In this document: positions 10,717 to 22,400 of the stretch, piece after piece | Layout: each line of letters starts with the position of its first letter | How positions within the stretch are numbered: position 1 is the first letter of the stretch | DNA from: Fragilaria crotonensis | Lineage: Eukaryota > Bacillariophyta > Fragilariophyceae > Fragilariales > Fragilariaceae | DNA: 64,000 bases | Assembly (NCBI GenBank): GCA_022925895.1 | Contig: JAKSYS010000153.1 | Location: forward strand, 1 to 64,000 | Direction: 5' to 3' | The notes under the pieces: generated by a model | Told to the model about the DNA's origin: nothing | What the model saw: only the letters and a program-made list of their open reading frames with translations | Database searches by the model: none | Translations under genes and position numbers: made by a program

Positions 10717-13012
10717 ATGGACGGAAAAGTATCAACAAATGATGTGTCTGCTAATGTTGCAGAGTCATCCGCAGCCTTCTCATGTAATGTCATTGAGGGT
10801 ATAGTGGATGGTAATGTAGCAACTAAAGAGTCAGCAGCAAAGGATGCAACACAGTCGCCTGGCATGCTTAAGCTTCTCATGGAAATGATCTCACCGGCAA
10901 GCCGTGCCATGAAGAAGTGTGGAGGCAAGATATTGAGATTTGAGGAAGGAGAGGAGAAGAACGATAAGAACGATACTGAAAAGAAGAAGGTTGCTGGCGG
11001 TAGCGATATTGTACTAGTGCAAGCCAAGAAGACAGACTCCCAGGGCATGCCAAGTGAAGGTCAGGAACAACAAGGATGCCAACCACTACAAGCACCTAAC
11101 AAAATGAACACCGACGCAAAAGAGCATGTTGAAGATGTTGTATTTTCCAAACTAGTGAAGGAACTCAAAATTGAGTCCTTCAAAAGCCTTGCTGATGTGA
11201 CTCCAGTCATGGAGCAATACCAGAAGCAGTCGGGATGTCAGGTTGCGATTCGTCGAAGTGAAGTGGACAAGTTCCGGGTCTACAAATGCGCTGAGCACGT
11301 CAACTGTGTGTTCAAGGTTCATGTTGGGAGGAGACGAATAGATGGCAAGTATGTCATCAAGAAGCAATCTGTGTTGCGTCACACAACGGTCCGTCGTCCA
11401 CTCAAAGCAAGTGATGGGCGACAGTGGAAACAGCGGCGCGCTGAAAAAGTTCAGGAATACATTGAAGAGGCTGCAAAAACGAAGGTTGGAATACCAACTG
11501 CCCGAGATGTGATGAAAACGGGATCTCTGAAGGAGATTCTGTGTCTTACTTTGCTGCCTACCGTGGCCTCCACAAAGACTCACTAATGTCAAAGCACAGA
11601 GCAAAAGAAGGCTACCAGCAAATGATTCCATACCTGCAACAGCTACTGAAAGGCAATGCGGCTTCAGTCATCGAGTGGGAGACAAATGAGGATCATGAAT
11701 TACTACAGGCTATGGTGATTCCGGGATTTATGGATGGCATCCTTAAGTTTGTACGCCCCGTGATCTCACTCGATGCGGCGCATATGAAATGTGCTGACCA
11801 TGTTGGCACTCTTTACATTGCTTCTGTATTGTCAGGAGCTAACGAGGTATATCCGATTGGCTTCCTGCTGTCTTCTGGAAATGAAGACCGAGAAACATGG
11901 ACACACTTCCTGACAAAGCTGAAACAGGCTTGCCCTTCTTTGTGTGAAAGGGATGCGACAACTGAGCTGAATCCTTTCATCTTTATCTCAGATCGTGACA
12001 AGGGACTTCAACAAGCCCTGGATGATGTGTTCCCAGACAACACAAACGTGCTGTGTGTCAAGCACATTGAAGCCAATGTGAAGCAGAGGTTTGGTGCACA
12101 ATGTGCGGCATATGTATTTCGGATTGCACGCACATTCTCTACTCGGCAGGAGAAGTTCTTCATTGATCAAGTACGGAAGCTAAGACCAGCCGCTGCAACC
12201 TACATAGAAAGCATTGATGGATTGTGGAAGAATACATCTTGGCTGGATGAGAACATGAGACTTCCGCCTCGGTATGGAATCATTACATCAAACACAAGCG
12301 AATCTGCCAATAGCATGTTCCTTGCACCTCGCAGCATGCCATGGCTCAAGCAATCGAGAAGATTATTGACATCATGACGAGTCGCATTTCAAGAAATAGA
12401 ATGAAGTATGTTGACAAGAATCCAGATAATGTTGTTGCTGCTGTCTGGCAAAGGATTAGAGATGAAAGGGATGCTTCGGCCGGCTTTGATGTGTACGAGT
12501 TGGCAAGTGGAGGAGGGCAATATAAGGTAACACCTCAAACACAAGAAATGAGTTTGGGGGATCGTGCAACACACATGATTCGGGTAATCAAAAGGTGGTG
12601 TACTTGTGGCTTCTGGCAAGATATTGGTATTCCGTGCCGTCACTTCATGGCATGTTTTCGAAAATTGAGAGATAGAATGGAATTCACAAGTCTGTTGTCT
12701 GAATCACACGATGGCATACCAGACTTTTACAAGTACAAGGCACTGCAGCTTCTTTATGAACCGATCATTGTTCCAGTTGTGGTAGACACAATTGCTTATG
12801 ACGGAAAAACAAAGCCTCCTCCACAAAGAATCAAGAGACAACCTGGTAGACCAAAAGTGAAAAGATACCGCAGACGGAGTGAACTCTCTGACCCATCAAA
12901 GTCGCCAATTGTGTGTTCCAAATGTAGAGAGCGTGGACACAATCGCCGAACATGTGGAATGAAACCAAATGTGGTCCTTACAGAGGTTGCTGACAACAAA
13001 CAAGAAAAGTAG
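10717..13012 (+). pseudogene. MULE transposase (DDE, SWIM finger, CCHC knuckle), frame broken twice
   Basis: This is the cut-and-paste transposase. The N-terminal part is acidic/charged. It is followed by a MuDR-type DNA-binding zinc domain (about 11220-11400: C and H residues in YKCAEHVNCVFKV and VLRHTTVR). The catalytic MULE core has VISLDAAHMK (first Asp), FISDRDKGLQQAL (second Asp), a CVKHIEAN motif and NTSESANSMF (likely third acid). Then come a SWIM zinc finger WCTCGFWQDIGIPCRHF (about 12598-12648) and a C-terminal knuckle CSKCRERGHNRRTC. Frame changes of one base lie at about 11541-11586 and 12341-12377. Conserved sequence continues across both, so the whole would be near 765 residues. 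The start at 10717 is the first good ATG of the frame, and an upstream link to the protease ORF is possible. Confidence 0.9.
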
Positions 13013-13088
13013 CTCTTAAAGTAGTTCAAGTTGCATGTATATGTGGTGTTGTGGCTGTTGCTCTTGATCATGAAGAACAGCTACTTCA

Positions 13089-13637
13089 TGATGAGATTGT
13101 GTTGTGTTGGTGTCATAAAGATCGTCGTTGTACATTTGTACACCACTGTATACGAGCGATTTTTGTTACTGACCCATCTCAAGCCCGAAATCTGAAGGCA
13201 TATGACAATGCGACCAGAATGTACCCAAGAGCACACAAGATGACCACATACTTCCTCACACCATCACACAAAGCATTGTCAATGGAATAACACAGCTTAT
13301 TTCATCAGTGAGAAGCACATGATAATGCTAAGCAATGCGTGAGATCCTTACGTTTGAAAGTGTGTCAATGTGTTGGCATTCTACGTTATGGGGTACGATA
13401 ATTTGCGTGGAGTTGAAATTGGCATAATCGAAACAGGTGTTATTGCAAATTGTAATAGGTGATATTGCAAGTTGTGTAAAACATAAATGGTGCTATTGAA
13501 AAAATGGCAAAAAGATAATAGGTGTTTTTGATATAGTAAAAGTTAGCATGCTATTATTGTCATTTGAGGGGGTATATTATAGCCGATAACAGGTGTTTTC
13601 AATTTTTGAATAGATAACAGGTACGATAGCAATTTCC
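13089..13637 (-). repeat. right terminal inverted repeat of the MULE
   Basis: This is the reverse complement of the left repeat, ending GCAATTTCC at 13637. It is followed directly by the target duplication TACATATAA at 13638-13646. Confidence 0.93.
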
Positions 13638-13942
13638 TACATATAACGATGCTACGTACTTCGTACTGCTACTGTGCCATATCCATAATTGCTCTACTGT
13701 ACTAGTATCATATGAAGAGCAGAGCGTAAGGCGTAAGTTGAGTAACGGTGGTAAGTACAAGTATGCAGTATGCATACTCGTACTGGCTTTTTTACATTTT
13801 TGCTCCGAGAGTGCTCAGTTGCACAATCATCCGAATGAGGGGACTGCGCATTCCTTGCATGGCGTGATTGTGTTCCGCCGCAACGTGCAGCACACATCTA
13901 ACACAAGACATATGAAGCAGCTTCATTTGTTTTGATCCTATA

Positions 13943-15554
13943 ATGTTCACAAATCGAAATCGAAGTCGTAGCGCAATGGTGCTTGTGTCAATAGTTATGG
14001 CCATAATTGTTCGGGGTGTCTCCGCATTGTATGTGACACCTCCATTTTCTCTCAGCCAAGCGAAAGGAGACAGTTCGCAGTTTTCAATCCAATGTGTTTA
14101 TACCATTGATTGTTCTGCCACCATCCTCAATTATAGCCAACGAATCTTCGGACGAGGATCCTGACACGCTTCCAATGCCAGCTCAGGAATCCTCGTCGTC
14201 GATGGCTTTTCTGAGAATCACAGTGGATACATGATTAACAGAGCCATCCACGACTACAGTGTTGGAGTGGTGCGTGTCATAAGCCCCTACATGGCGCGAG
14301 GATTGCAGAAGCAACAAGAGGAACTTCAGCAGTCGCAGGAGCATCAGGAACTACCGGTAGACTTTTTCCAACAAACGGCTCCACTCGACCCCCAGCATCT
14401 CAAACGATGGTTGGATTCAATACCGTTTCCTTGAAGCCGTCATCTGTGAATCAGACAGTGGACTGGACTATGCAGAACGACTGGCTTGTGCAATAGATGA
14501 ATTAATCACGTCGAAGCCACCACTAAAACACAATGGATATGTTGAGGCTCGGAGAGATAAGTTTAAAATGAATGAGCGATGTCGGTCACGAGGAATTCAA
14601 ACCGTATGGCAGGCTCTTTGTCGGACGCCAGAAGAAGCACTCAAAGTGGCGCAGGGCTCTGCCACGTCTTGGCCATGTAACATTGCCGACCATGGAGTTA
14701 TCATCAAACCTCGTCGTGGAGTAGCTAGTGATCGTGTAGCGCTGTGTCAAACGCTTGACGACGTATCCGCAGCAGCTAAGCAGATCTTGGATTCAATTGT
14801 TTTTGGGACCTATGATGTGCACCATGATGCTGTCTTGATGCAAGAGTATGTTGATGGGACGGAATATGCGGTCGACGTCGTTACGAGGGATGGAGTCCAC
14901 AAAACGGCGGCCTTGTGGGTCTATGAAAAGACATCCACCAGCGACGACGGCACCTCCAATCCCTTTGCATACCTGTCTGGAAAGCTGGTTTCTGCCGATG
15001 ATCCTAATCATCCTTTTGCACTTGCTATCATGGACTATGTGGATGACTGTCTCTCTGCCTTGGACATATTCTGGGGCATGTCCCACAGCGAGGTCAAGGT
15101 TAGCTCGAAGGGACATATCCGACTCATGGAAGTTAACGTCCGACAACAAAACGATCATTTTGGTCCGATATGCAACATCTGTATGGGGTACAACGCATTG
15201 GATCTGTGCCTTTCTGCTTTTCTGGATGATCCAAATGATGACGACAGCTTGTTCGCTTCCGTTCCAACTCGCCCCATGCTCTTGCGCCATGGAGTAATTG
15301 TCAATTTGGCATGCTTTGTCGAGGGACAAGTTTGCAAAATCCATCACCTAGACGAAATACAAAGTCTTGAATCCTATGTGACTATGGAACTTTTTCCTGG
15401 ATTTGAAGTTGGCAGTACTGTCCGTCGGACGAAAGATATTCGATCCGATTGTGGGTGGGTTCATTTGGTCCATGAATGCGAGGATTGCATGATGCGCGAC
15501 TACGAAATTGTGCGAAGCAGAATGCCTACCATGTTTCAAGTGCAGAACGACTAG
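13943..15554 (+). CDS. ATP-grasp domain enzyme with signal peptide; frame interrupted
   Basis: This is a carboxylate-amine/thiol ligase-like protein of unknown substrate. It starts MFTNRNRSRS, then a hydrophobic stretch VLVSIVMAIIVRGVSAL, a signal peptide or plastid-type presequence. A Rossmann-like pre-ATP-grasp segment ILVVDGFSENHSGYMINRAI follows at about 14190. Next come CESDSGLDYAERLA and the ATP-grasp core: VIIKPRRGVAS (nucleotide-binding Lys), VLMQEYVDGTEYAVDVV and the metal-binding IRLMEVNVRQ. Between the presequence and the core the same frame contains one TGA (14162), which an intron within about 14060-14190 would remove. I could not fix its borders. A one-base shift lies near 14417-14425, after which the frame is open to 15554. 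Carnosine-synthase-like and biotin-carboxylase-like families share this fold. The gene converges on the alpha-galactosidase, 131 bp away. Confidence 0.82.
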
Positions 15555-15685
15555 GAAGACTCCATGATGCAATTTTGTTCGCAGCATTAACATATGTCAA
15601 CATACCTGGCAGAGAAGGACACCAGTTGGATTATTGTTGTCGTCGAAACAAGATCGGCATTCGCGTAGCAAGTTCGAGAGGAGAG

Positions 15686-16915
15686 TCAAGACAGAACAGG
15701 CACCTCCATCTCCGTACGAATGCTTCTTTGAGCTCTTACGGCTTTCAGTTCATACACGATACAGGAATGTCGTTTCAGGACCGGTATGGGAATAGCTCTC
15801 TCCATATCGGAGAAATTCACCTCTTCATTTGTCCACAAGTCACGAATGTGCAGCGTTTCGTCCGGTCCTGGAACTACTCCAACCGTATAGACAGATATGG
15901 GCTGCAATTTCAATTCGACATCCTTCCAGTTGATGACCAAAACCACAACAGCATCATCCGAGGTCGTCGTGACCAAAACAGACCAGTCTGCGTGCACCGA
16001 ACACCCCGCAAAGCAGGTGGCTTGAGGAGATTTTGGATCTTGATTAACACGAATTAGATTCATGTTTGAGATGATTTCCTTAGTGTCTGCCGTCAAGGTA
16101 TCCAGATCCATACCCAACAAAAGTGGTGCCTTCACGAGACACCACAGAGAAAAGTGAGCACGATTCTCCTCGTCACTCAAGTTTCCATTACCCACTTCCA
16201 ACATATCAGGATCCAACCACGCTCCGGGTCCACCACGTTGGACATGCTGCTGGGATTCCCAAAAGTTGGCTCGTATCGACGCCCAATTCGGTTCTATGTC
16301 ACCAGTCGTCCGCCAAGAATTTCCCACGGCCGGCGCCCATCGCCACGAATCCTCGGTCCCCCACTGGCAGAGGCTGAAGAAAATCGGACGGCCAGTGGCG
16401 TTCAAGGCGTTACGCATCGTCGTATAGCGATCAATTCCAGGAACGCCACTTGAATAGCAATTATCATACTTCAAGTAGTCAACACCCCAGTCGGCAAATG
16501 TCTGGGCGTCAACGTCCTCGTGGCCTAAAGATCCAGGAAAGCGCGCACACGTCATCGTTCCGGCGGAGGTGTAAATGCCAAACTTGAAGCCCTTGGAATG
16601 CAAATACTCTCCAAGTGACGCCATCCCAGAAGGAAAACGCAGTGTATCGCCGACGTACTTTCCATCGCTGGTTCTATTATGACTCATCCAGCAATCGTCT
16701 AGATTGAGATACGTATAACCAAATTCTTGAAATTGGAGGAGTGCCGCGGCAGCTTTCTTGATCTTGTCTTCGTCAATGTCGCAATTAAATGCGTTCCAAG
16801 AGTTCCAGCCCATTGGTGGTACCAACCCGAGCCCATTGTTCAAGGCCCGCACAGGAGCTGTTAACAACAGAGGAGACAGGTGCAGGGCGAGCAAAACGCT
16901 CTGTAGAAGTGTCAT
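15686..16915 (-). CDS. alpha-galactosidase, glycoside hydrolase family 27
   Basis: This retaining exo-glycosidase removes terminal alpha-galactose from oligosaccharides, glycoproteins or glycolipids. It is a clean 409-residue frame, the usual length for GH27. The N-terminal hydrophobic segment (LLQSVLLALHLSPLLLTAPVRA) is a signal peptide, so the enzyme is probably secreted or lysosomal/vacuolar. Family signatures are visible: PPMGWNSWNAF, the YLNLDDCW substrate loop, nucleophile Asp151 in YLKYDNC, CQWG, and acid/base Asp206 in WRTTGDIEPNW. There is then DPDMLEVGNG and a C-terminal beta-sandwich. Conserved Cys residues fit the family's disulfides. Start chosen at 16915 because the signal peptide follows directly. 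No intron or break is visible, in contrast to several neighbours. Confidence 0.95.
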   Translation of the reverse strand: MTLLQSVLLALHLSPLLLTAPVRALNNGLGLVPPMGWNSWNAFNCDIDEDKIKKAAAALLQFQEFGYTYLNLDDCWMSHNRTSDGKYVGDTLRFPSGMASLGEYLHSKGFKFGIYTSAGTMTCARFPGSLGHEDVDAQTFADWGVDYLKYDNCYSSGVPGIDRYTTMRNALNATGRPIFFSLCQWGTEDSWRWAPAVGNSWRTTGDIEPNWASIRANFWESQQHVQRGGPGAWLDPDMLEVGNGNLSDEENRAHFSLWCLVKAPLLLGMDLDTLTADTKEIISNMNLIRVNQDPKSPQATCFAGCSVHADWSVLVTTTSDDAVVVLVINWKDVELKLQPISVYTVGVVPGPDETLHIRDLWTNEEVNFSDMERAIPIPVLKRHSCIVYELKAVRAQRSIRTEMEVPVLS

Positions 16916-17406
16916 CGTTAATCTAGTAGTATACTAGCGTACTTAAGTAGAATGACATGACATGAGAGAGGATGTGGGATTGATGTGCTTTTGACAGTTG
17001 ACGGTTGACATGTTCGTATGCATACACACGTTGACATCAAGCTCGCACGATTCACGATGCATGTGTCTACAGTCTACAGTCTTCAGTTTATCTCTCGCCA
17101 AACAACAACTACTACCGTTGTACTGTAGATTGTAGTACTCCAAACTCCAAACTCCAAACTCCAAACTTCAATACAACGACTCTGGAATTACCACCTAAGC
17201 GTTCAGCGCGATCGCACCAGGTGCAGTTCTTCTATCAACGAATGCAACACTAAAAAGTGAGTGCAGCTCGACCAACAAACACAGGAGCTATAGATACAAT
17301 TCAATTATACCTCTATTCCCCACACACCTTGTTTTGCAGCTCGAGTGATTGGCAGTGATATAACACATAACATCATGTCACAGCATTTAGCACACGCGCG
17401 ACAGCT
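16916..17406. repeat. intergenic with CTCCAAA microsatellite
   Basis: No gene is visible. A tandem heptamer, CTCCAAA repeated four times, lies at about 17140-17167. The stretch is the promoter side of the alpha-galactosidase and the downstream side of the membrane-protein gene. Confidence 0.55.
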
Positions 17407-18691
17407 TTAGGCATCAAAAGAAACCTTCTTGCTTCCCAACCTACCGGGCGGGCTCCTGCTCAAAGCACTCTTCTTTGGACTTCGGCTCGGACTTCTGGAT
17501 TCGCCGTAATTGAATGGGGAGGCCATTTGCCACAATGATGCCCACCTGACACTCCTGGGTGTTAGTCGCATGAATTGTGGCCTATTCATTCGCCTTCGTA
17601 CACTGAGGACATGTGGCGGAATTGCATTTGTGCACATCCACAGTTACATTGTTTGCCCCGAGACCAGTATTCATGTCAAATCTGTCGTCACTCTCCCATG
17701 AATTTGTGTGGAGGGGGACAGGGACGTCCTCTTCACTTTCAGTGTCGATATCCTTTCCAAAGTTGCCGAAGGGGACTTCCCTCTTCCGCCAACAATAGAG
17801 GAAAACACATAAGATGACAATGAGAAGAACAAAGATTGCGATACAAATGGCTAAGATGCCAATCCACCTGTTTTCACCTTCCAGGACGCTTGATGACGAA
17901 CTGCCGTTCACAGCATTGACCCCGGATTCATCTTCTGACGCTGTCAACATAAGGAGCAAGCCTGTCATGTTGGTATCAAATGGGCGCTCCGTAGTCTCCC
18001 GAAAGTCAAAGTCGTCATCGATTTCTTGCGATGAATCGTATACAGCAGCAGTTACGATCATGGTAATCTCAATCTGAGGGCGGCCTCGAACCTTCTTTTG
18101 CGTCTGAACAGTGACGGATGTATAATCGACTTCCATGTCGTTTTGTGTAACGTTCAGGTTATCTTTGAGAAATTGCAGGACGATATCCTGAAAACGACTG
18201 ACTTCCTGGGCCTCCATGAGGCGCGGATGATCAAGAGTAATCTTCAAGGGTATGGACATGGTGACAAAGAATCGAGTTGGAGACAATGTTGGATATGCTG
18301 AAGGCGACGCCGAAGGGGATTGCGTCACCGATGGCATGAAACTGGGCGCTTTAGATGCCGTGGGTGAATGGGAAGGTGAAATCGAAGGACGGTTTGACGG
18401 CGCGAAGGAGGGAATGTTGGTCGGAACGGGGCTGGGAGCCGGACTTTCGGTAGGCTGTTTGGAAAACAAATTGGAGGGACTTAAGGACGGGCGCAGACTC
18501 GGTTGAACTGTATGCGTCGGTGATATGCTAGGAGGGAAGGAGGTCGTGGGTAAACCTGTGGGTGTCTCAGAAGGGGCGGGACTTGGAGCTGGAGAATCGG
18601 TCGGTGCCTCACCCTCGAAGATATTAGGCACCGCGTACGATGACCTTGACAAGAGCAGAAACAAACCTGACAGGATTTCTGTTTTCCTCAT
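17407..18691 (-). CDS. Ser/Pro/Thr-rich single-pass membrane protein; one frame shift near C-terminus
   Basis: This cell-surface protein is of a kind common in diatoms. The signal peptide MRKTEILSGLFLLLSRSSYA is followed by a stalk (residues about 30-140) of PSPAPS, PSxxPS and SPT units, a likely O-glycosylated linker. A folded ectodomain of about 110 residues (MSIPLKITLDHPRLMEAQEV... to TGLLLMLTAS) contains N-glycosylation sequons. One transmembrane helix lies at residues 276-301 (IGILAICIAIFVLLIVILCVFL). A cytosolic acidic tail ends in the Cys motif CNSATCPQCTKANE. The long frame stops at 17582. In the next frame the sequence continues as a basic tail, NRPQFMRLTPRSVRW to SPPGRLGSKKVSFDA (17407). 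The switch is one missing A in an A-run near 17588. The ectodomain resembles the SEA-like 'PT-repeat' proteins of diatoms, but I cannot name a function. Confidence 0.85.
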
Positions 18692-19463
18692 TGTGCTGTT
18701 GTTTTTCCTTTGTCTGGTGAAGACGTCGATTGTGTTGAGTGTTGAGATGATACGATTAGAAATTATCGCTCTTCAAGGAAGTGAAATATGTGTTCAACAT
18801 CAAAAAGTGAGCAAACATCGCCAACATCTAAAAACAAAACGTTTTTCGCATGGCGTCGTATTTTTTCCATACGTTTATAACGAATTGGAAGTACAGCCTT
18901 GCACATACGAACTGCATACTACCTTCTGTGACCAACGGTGACAAATTCGGTTGCGCCAACTCTTCGCATCTGTCATGCACACGCCGACAAATACGAGACT
19001 GGAGTACTGCACTACCGTACTAGTACTAGGTACCCACTTGGAGTAAGTGCTCGCCCTTATACTCGCATACCTGGTACTCCAGTACTGTACGATGAAAAGT
19101 TAATGTAGTGGATAATCGGAGTCCATTTTCCAAAGCTTGGTCGTTGTAAAGTTGGAGTATTGTACTGTATGTACTACTTGTACTATTATACGACAGTACC
19201 AGGTACAATACTCCGAGTACATAGAGTATATCGATGGTCTACAACTCTACTCGACTTTATTCATATGCGCGCATTTATTTCCATTATGTCTACTCTTTTT
19301 GTAAATGCTACCATACGGTATGCATACTGTACAAGTATTCCTTACGATATGTGTACCAGGTAGTAATACAGAGTACTGGTACAATGTACTCGTACGTCCG
19401 GTAGCGGTAGTACAAGGCGATAGATCATGGTACTTGTACCTGGTACCAGGTATCATGGATCAT
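18692..19463. repeat. intergenic, GTAC-saturated
   Basis: No gene is supported. From 19010 to 19460 the DNA is packed with GTAC words in palindromic contexts (GGTACCAGGTAC, CTCCGAGTAC, CCAGTACTG). The left edge holds the promoter of the minus-strand membrane protein. Confidence 0.55.
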
Positions 19464-22400
19464 TACAGATAAGACTATAAGCAAATGCGACAGTATACGA
19501 TATAACTACTGTCACTGACCTTACCGTCTGGTCGCTACGGAGTGTCTAACTGACGGCTCTAGGACAAGTCGTAACCATACCGTACACATATGGTCGACGG
19601 AAAATACATATTCTCGGATGTAGAAATTGCTCACTTGCTTTGCAACTGATCGATTTGAATGGATGTGGTGATGACACATCTGCCTGTTCATTCTTTCGCT
19701 ATGTTCCTTGCAAGTCACACCATTACCTCACTTGTACCCATGTGTACTTATGGAGTGCAACATCAGTGGTTCCGAAACATCCCAAAAATCAATTATAACA
19801 ACAAAATTCAAGCGCGCCGATTTGATTATTCAAAGGACGCCGCCTTTCCAACCATGTATGCGACCCTCGTACGAGGCCCGTAAACATACCCAACATGATC
19901 TACCATCTTTACCTGTCCATGAATGTGCCCGAAGTTGGCCATCATTTGACTTCTGACGTATATGGTCACTAACGACGATCAGTCCGACCCTATGATATAT
20001 ATTTACCCCAGCACTACCCATGATCGACACCCGCAGCAGGTTCATCGACATACCAATATTTCCATATCAAACACGAACAAACCGCTCGAAGTCAGCGCAA
20101 ATTCCCCAGTATGCATTTCAATTACCCCAACCCAATCATTGGCACCAAATTCAATGAGTACGGGCTTTATCCTTATCATATATGTAAAGCCCTCGATCTC
20201 AATGCATGCCATGCACAACCGCAATCAAGGCAAAGTTAAAAGCAAGTATACCAAGCTCTACATCACTAAGAGGAAATACAACCGTTTATACGGACACTCA
20301 GAATACCAATGTTGCAGCAATGTGTGTCAACAATGTTCAAGAATGTTTCAAGGGCATCACAAATTGATTAGGTGCCTACCGTGTATGCGTACTACTCAGG
20401 TACCTCACTACTTGTACCAAACAAACTCATATCACCCGCAGTACTAGCGTAGTAGACTAGTCTACTTTCTGAGACATAATCCCAGTCCCAGCCCCAGTCA
20501 CACTTACCAACTACCAGAGCAACCAGTACGAGTACTAGCTATTAACTGACTTGCACTAATTATGCAACAATCAAGCTAACTTGAGTAGAGTCACGTACAT
20601 CGGCCTCCACGTCAACTCACTACAGCAAACAATTGTATGATGTGTAACCAATGGCCCATATGAAATGTGAAACAACAAAAAGTTTAACTGCGACACATGA
20701 CGCTCGTCTCAGTCAACCTTCCACCCATTCCCAGATTGCCACTCCTAACTAATTCCCCAGACACATTTCAAATGGATCAGCTCGGGAACCAACTGTTCAG
20801 AATGGTCAATAACACGTAAATTTACACTAGCGCAATACTGCTAGTACATCCTGATGCAAAATTTTATGCTGGGCAAATCTGATCACTACTCGGGAATTAT
20901 TCCTGTTACTCTCACAATCCGTCGAATTTCTCGATAAGCCATTATTCAAAGACACTACTATGACGCCTGCTCCAACCGAAACTATCCCACGCAGCCTTAC
21001 TATGAACGAGCTTGCCATCCAAGCGGCAACAACGGCAAAGCTTAACAGTTTCGCTACTGCTTACGAGAAGAACCCTGGCCAGGCATCTCGTGTCGAAGCG
21101 AGCTTTGCCAAAACCTGTTCCGCTGTTACTAAGTTCGCCCAAATCTGCGACTCCGGCCTCGTCAAGCAACTCTTCTTCGTCCAGCCAAACTTCAAAATGG
21201 CCATCATCTCCTGTCCTTTTGCTACCCAAAATTCCCTCGGTGACGACGTCATTGCAGGTAGCCTTGGTGATGCACTCGATATCATCTGCCCTGTCACAAT
21301 CCGCATGAAAGATGCCAGGGGCGAAGTCATCAGTGTCTGTTCGTCTCGAGTCAACGCCGAGAAATACAAACTCGCCATCTCCACTTCCAACCCTCTCGAC
21401 GAAGAAGGTCCCGAACTCCCAGCTGACGCCGTCGAAATGCCGGAACCTGCAGGCCCAGATCGCATCAGAGTTGACATCACCGACCCTACAAAACAACCAT
21501 GTATTGTTGCCATCCCTAAAGTCTTTCCATTTACGCCAGGCTACTCGATCCCAACCAACCCCCCAGTATCTGTCACAAACACCGCAAGTCTAACCAACAT
21601 CGACCCTGACAGTCTACTCCAAACCTGGTATGAAACGATCAGGTACGGTTGTCTCAACCTTGATAATCACTCCATTCACGCCAGAGACACCCTGTTTGTC
21701 TATGAAAATCTTGAGAAGAACGAACTCATTGCAAACAACCGCAACCTCGCGTCTCGTTGCACGGTCGGGCTTGAATTCCCAACTTACGACGACCCACTTT
21801 ATACCGAAGTCATCGAGGTTCTCAGAAGCGAAAAAGACAAGGCTAACCTTGCATTTGGAACTCAACTCCTTGCTAACCAACCATTGTTCCGAGCTTCTAC
21901 TCAAACTCCTAACATTCAGCCTCAACCTTCGCAAGCGAGTAATGCTCCAACTATGGAACATCATGGCATGGCCGCCTAATTGACGGTTTCGCCAAAGCCA
22001 TCAACGATTCAGCATCTAAATCTCTGACAGGATCTGAGCGCGAGAGAGCCAGAGAAGCTGCCGAAGTCGCCCAATTCTACTCGATCTTATTCGCCTCAAC
22101 AATCGACATCGTCCAAGACGACGGAACAACCGCTACCTCTATCCTACCTGCAACAATCCATCCTCTCTTCACTCCCGTATTGATTGCCAACAAAAATTCC
22201 AAAGCAACGAAAGCTTTGAAAGATGCGGTCGAAGCTCAAGCCGCTGAGCTAAGCCAGAGCAACGACAAGTTTGCATCTGCGGCAAACCTCAACCCGCGAA
22301 TGTTTGACCAACCCCTCACAGCTGCGTTGCGCGCTGGCCAATGGGAACACAAGCACACAGTACTCAACCCGACAGGCATTACCTCCAATTTTGGGTTGTA

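Larger units (their letters stand above)
9140..13637 (+). mobile_element. Mutator-like (MULE) DNA transposon with Ulp1-type protease
   Basis: The element is about 4.5 kb and looks complete at both ends. Long terminal inverted repeats of about 550 bp (9140-9691 and 13089-13637) match almost base for base. The outer ends read GGAAATTGCTATCGTACC and its reverse complement. It is flanked by a 9-bp direct repeat TACATATAA (9131-9139 and 13638-13646), the size expected for a Mutator target duplication. Inside, on the same strand, are a Ulp1/C48 protease-like region and a MULE transposase with a SWIM finger and a terminal zinc knuckle. The near-identity of the ends implies recent insertion. Both genes have broken frames, so this copy may be non-autonomous or the breaks may be sequence errors. 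Confidence 0.93.

Noticed and set aside
15476-16453. Plus-strand open frames (193 and 99 residues) over the alpha-galactosidase.
   Set aside because: They are antisense to the clean GH27 gene, and their composition is explained by its codon usage.
17814-18941. Plus-strand Gly/Glu-rich frames.
   Set aside because: They are antisense to the PSxxPS stalk of the membrane protein.
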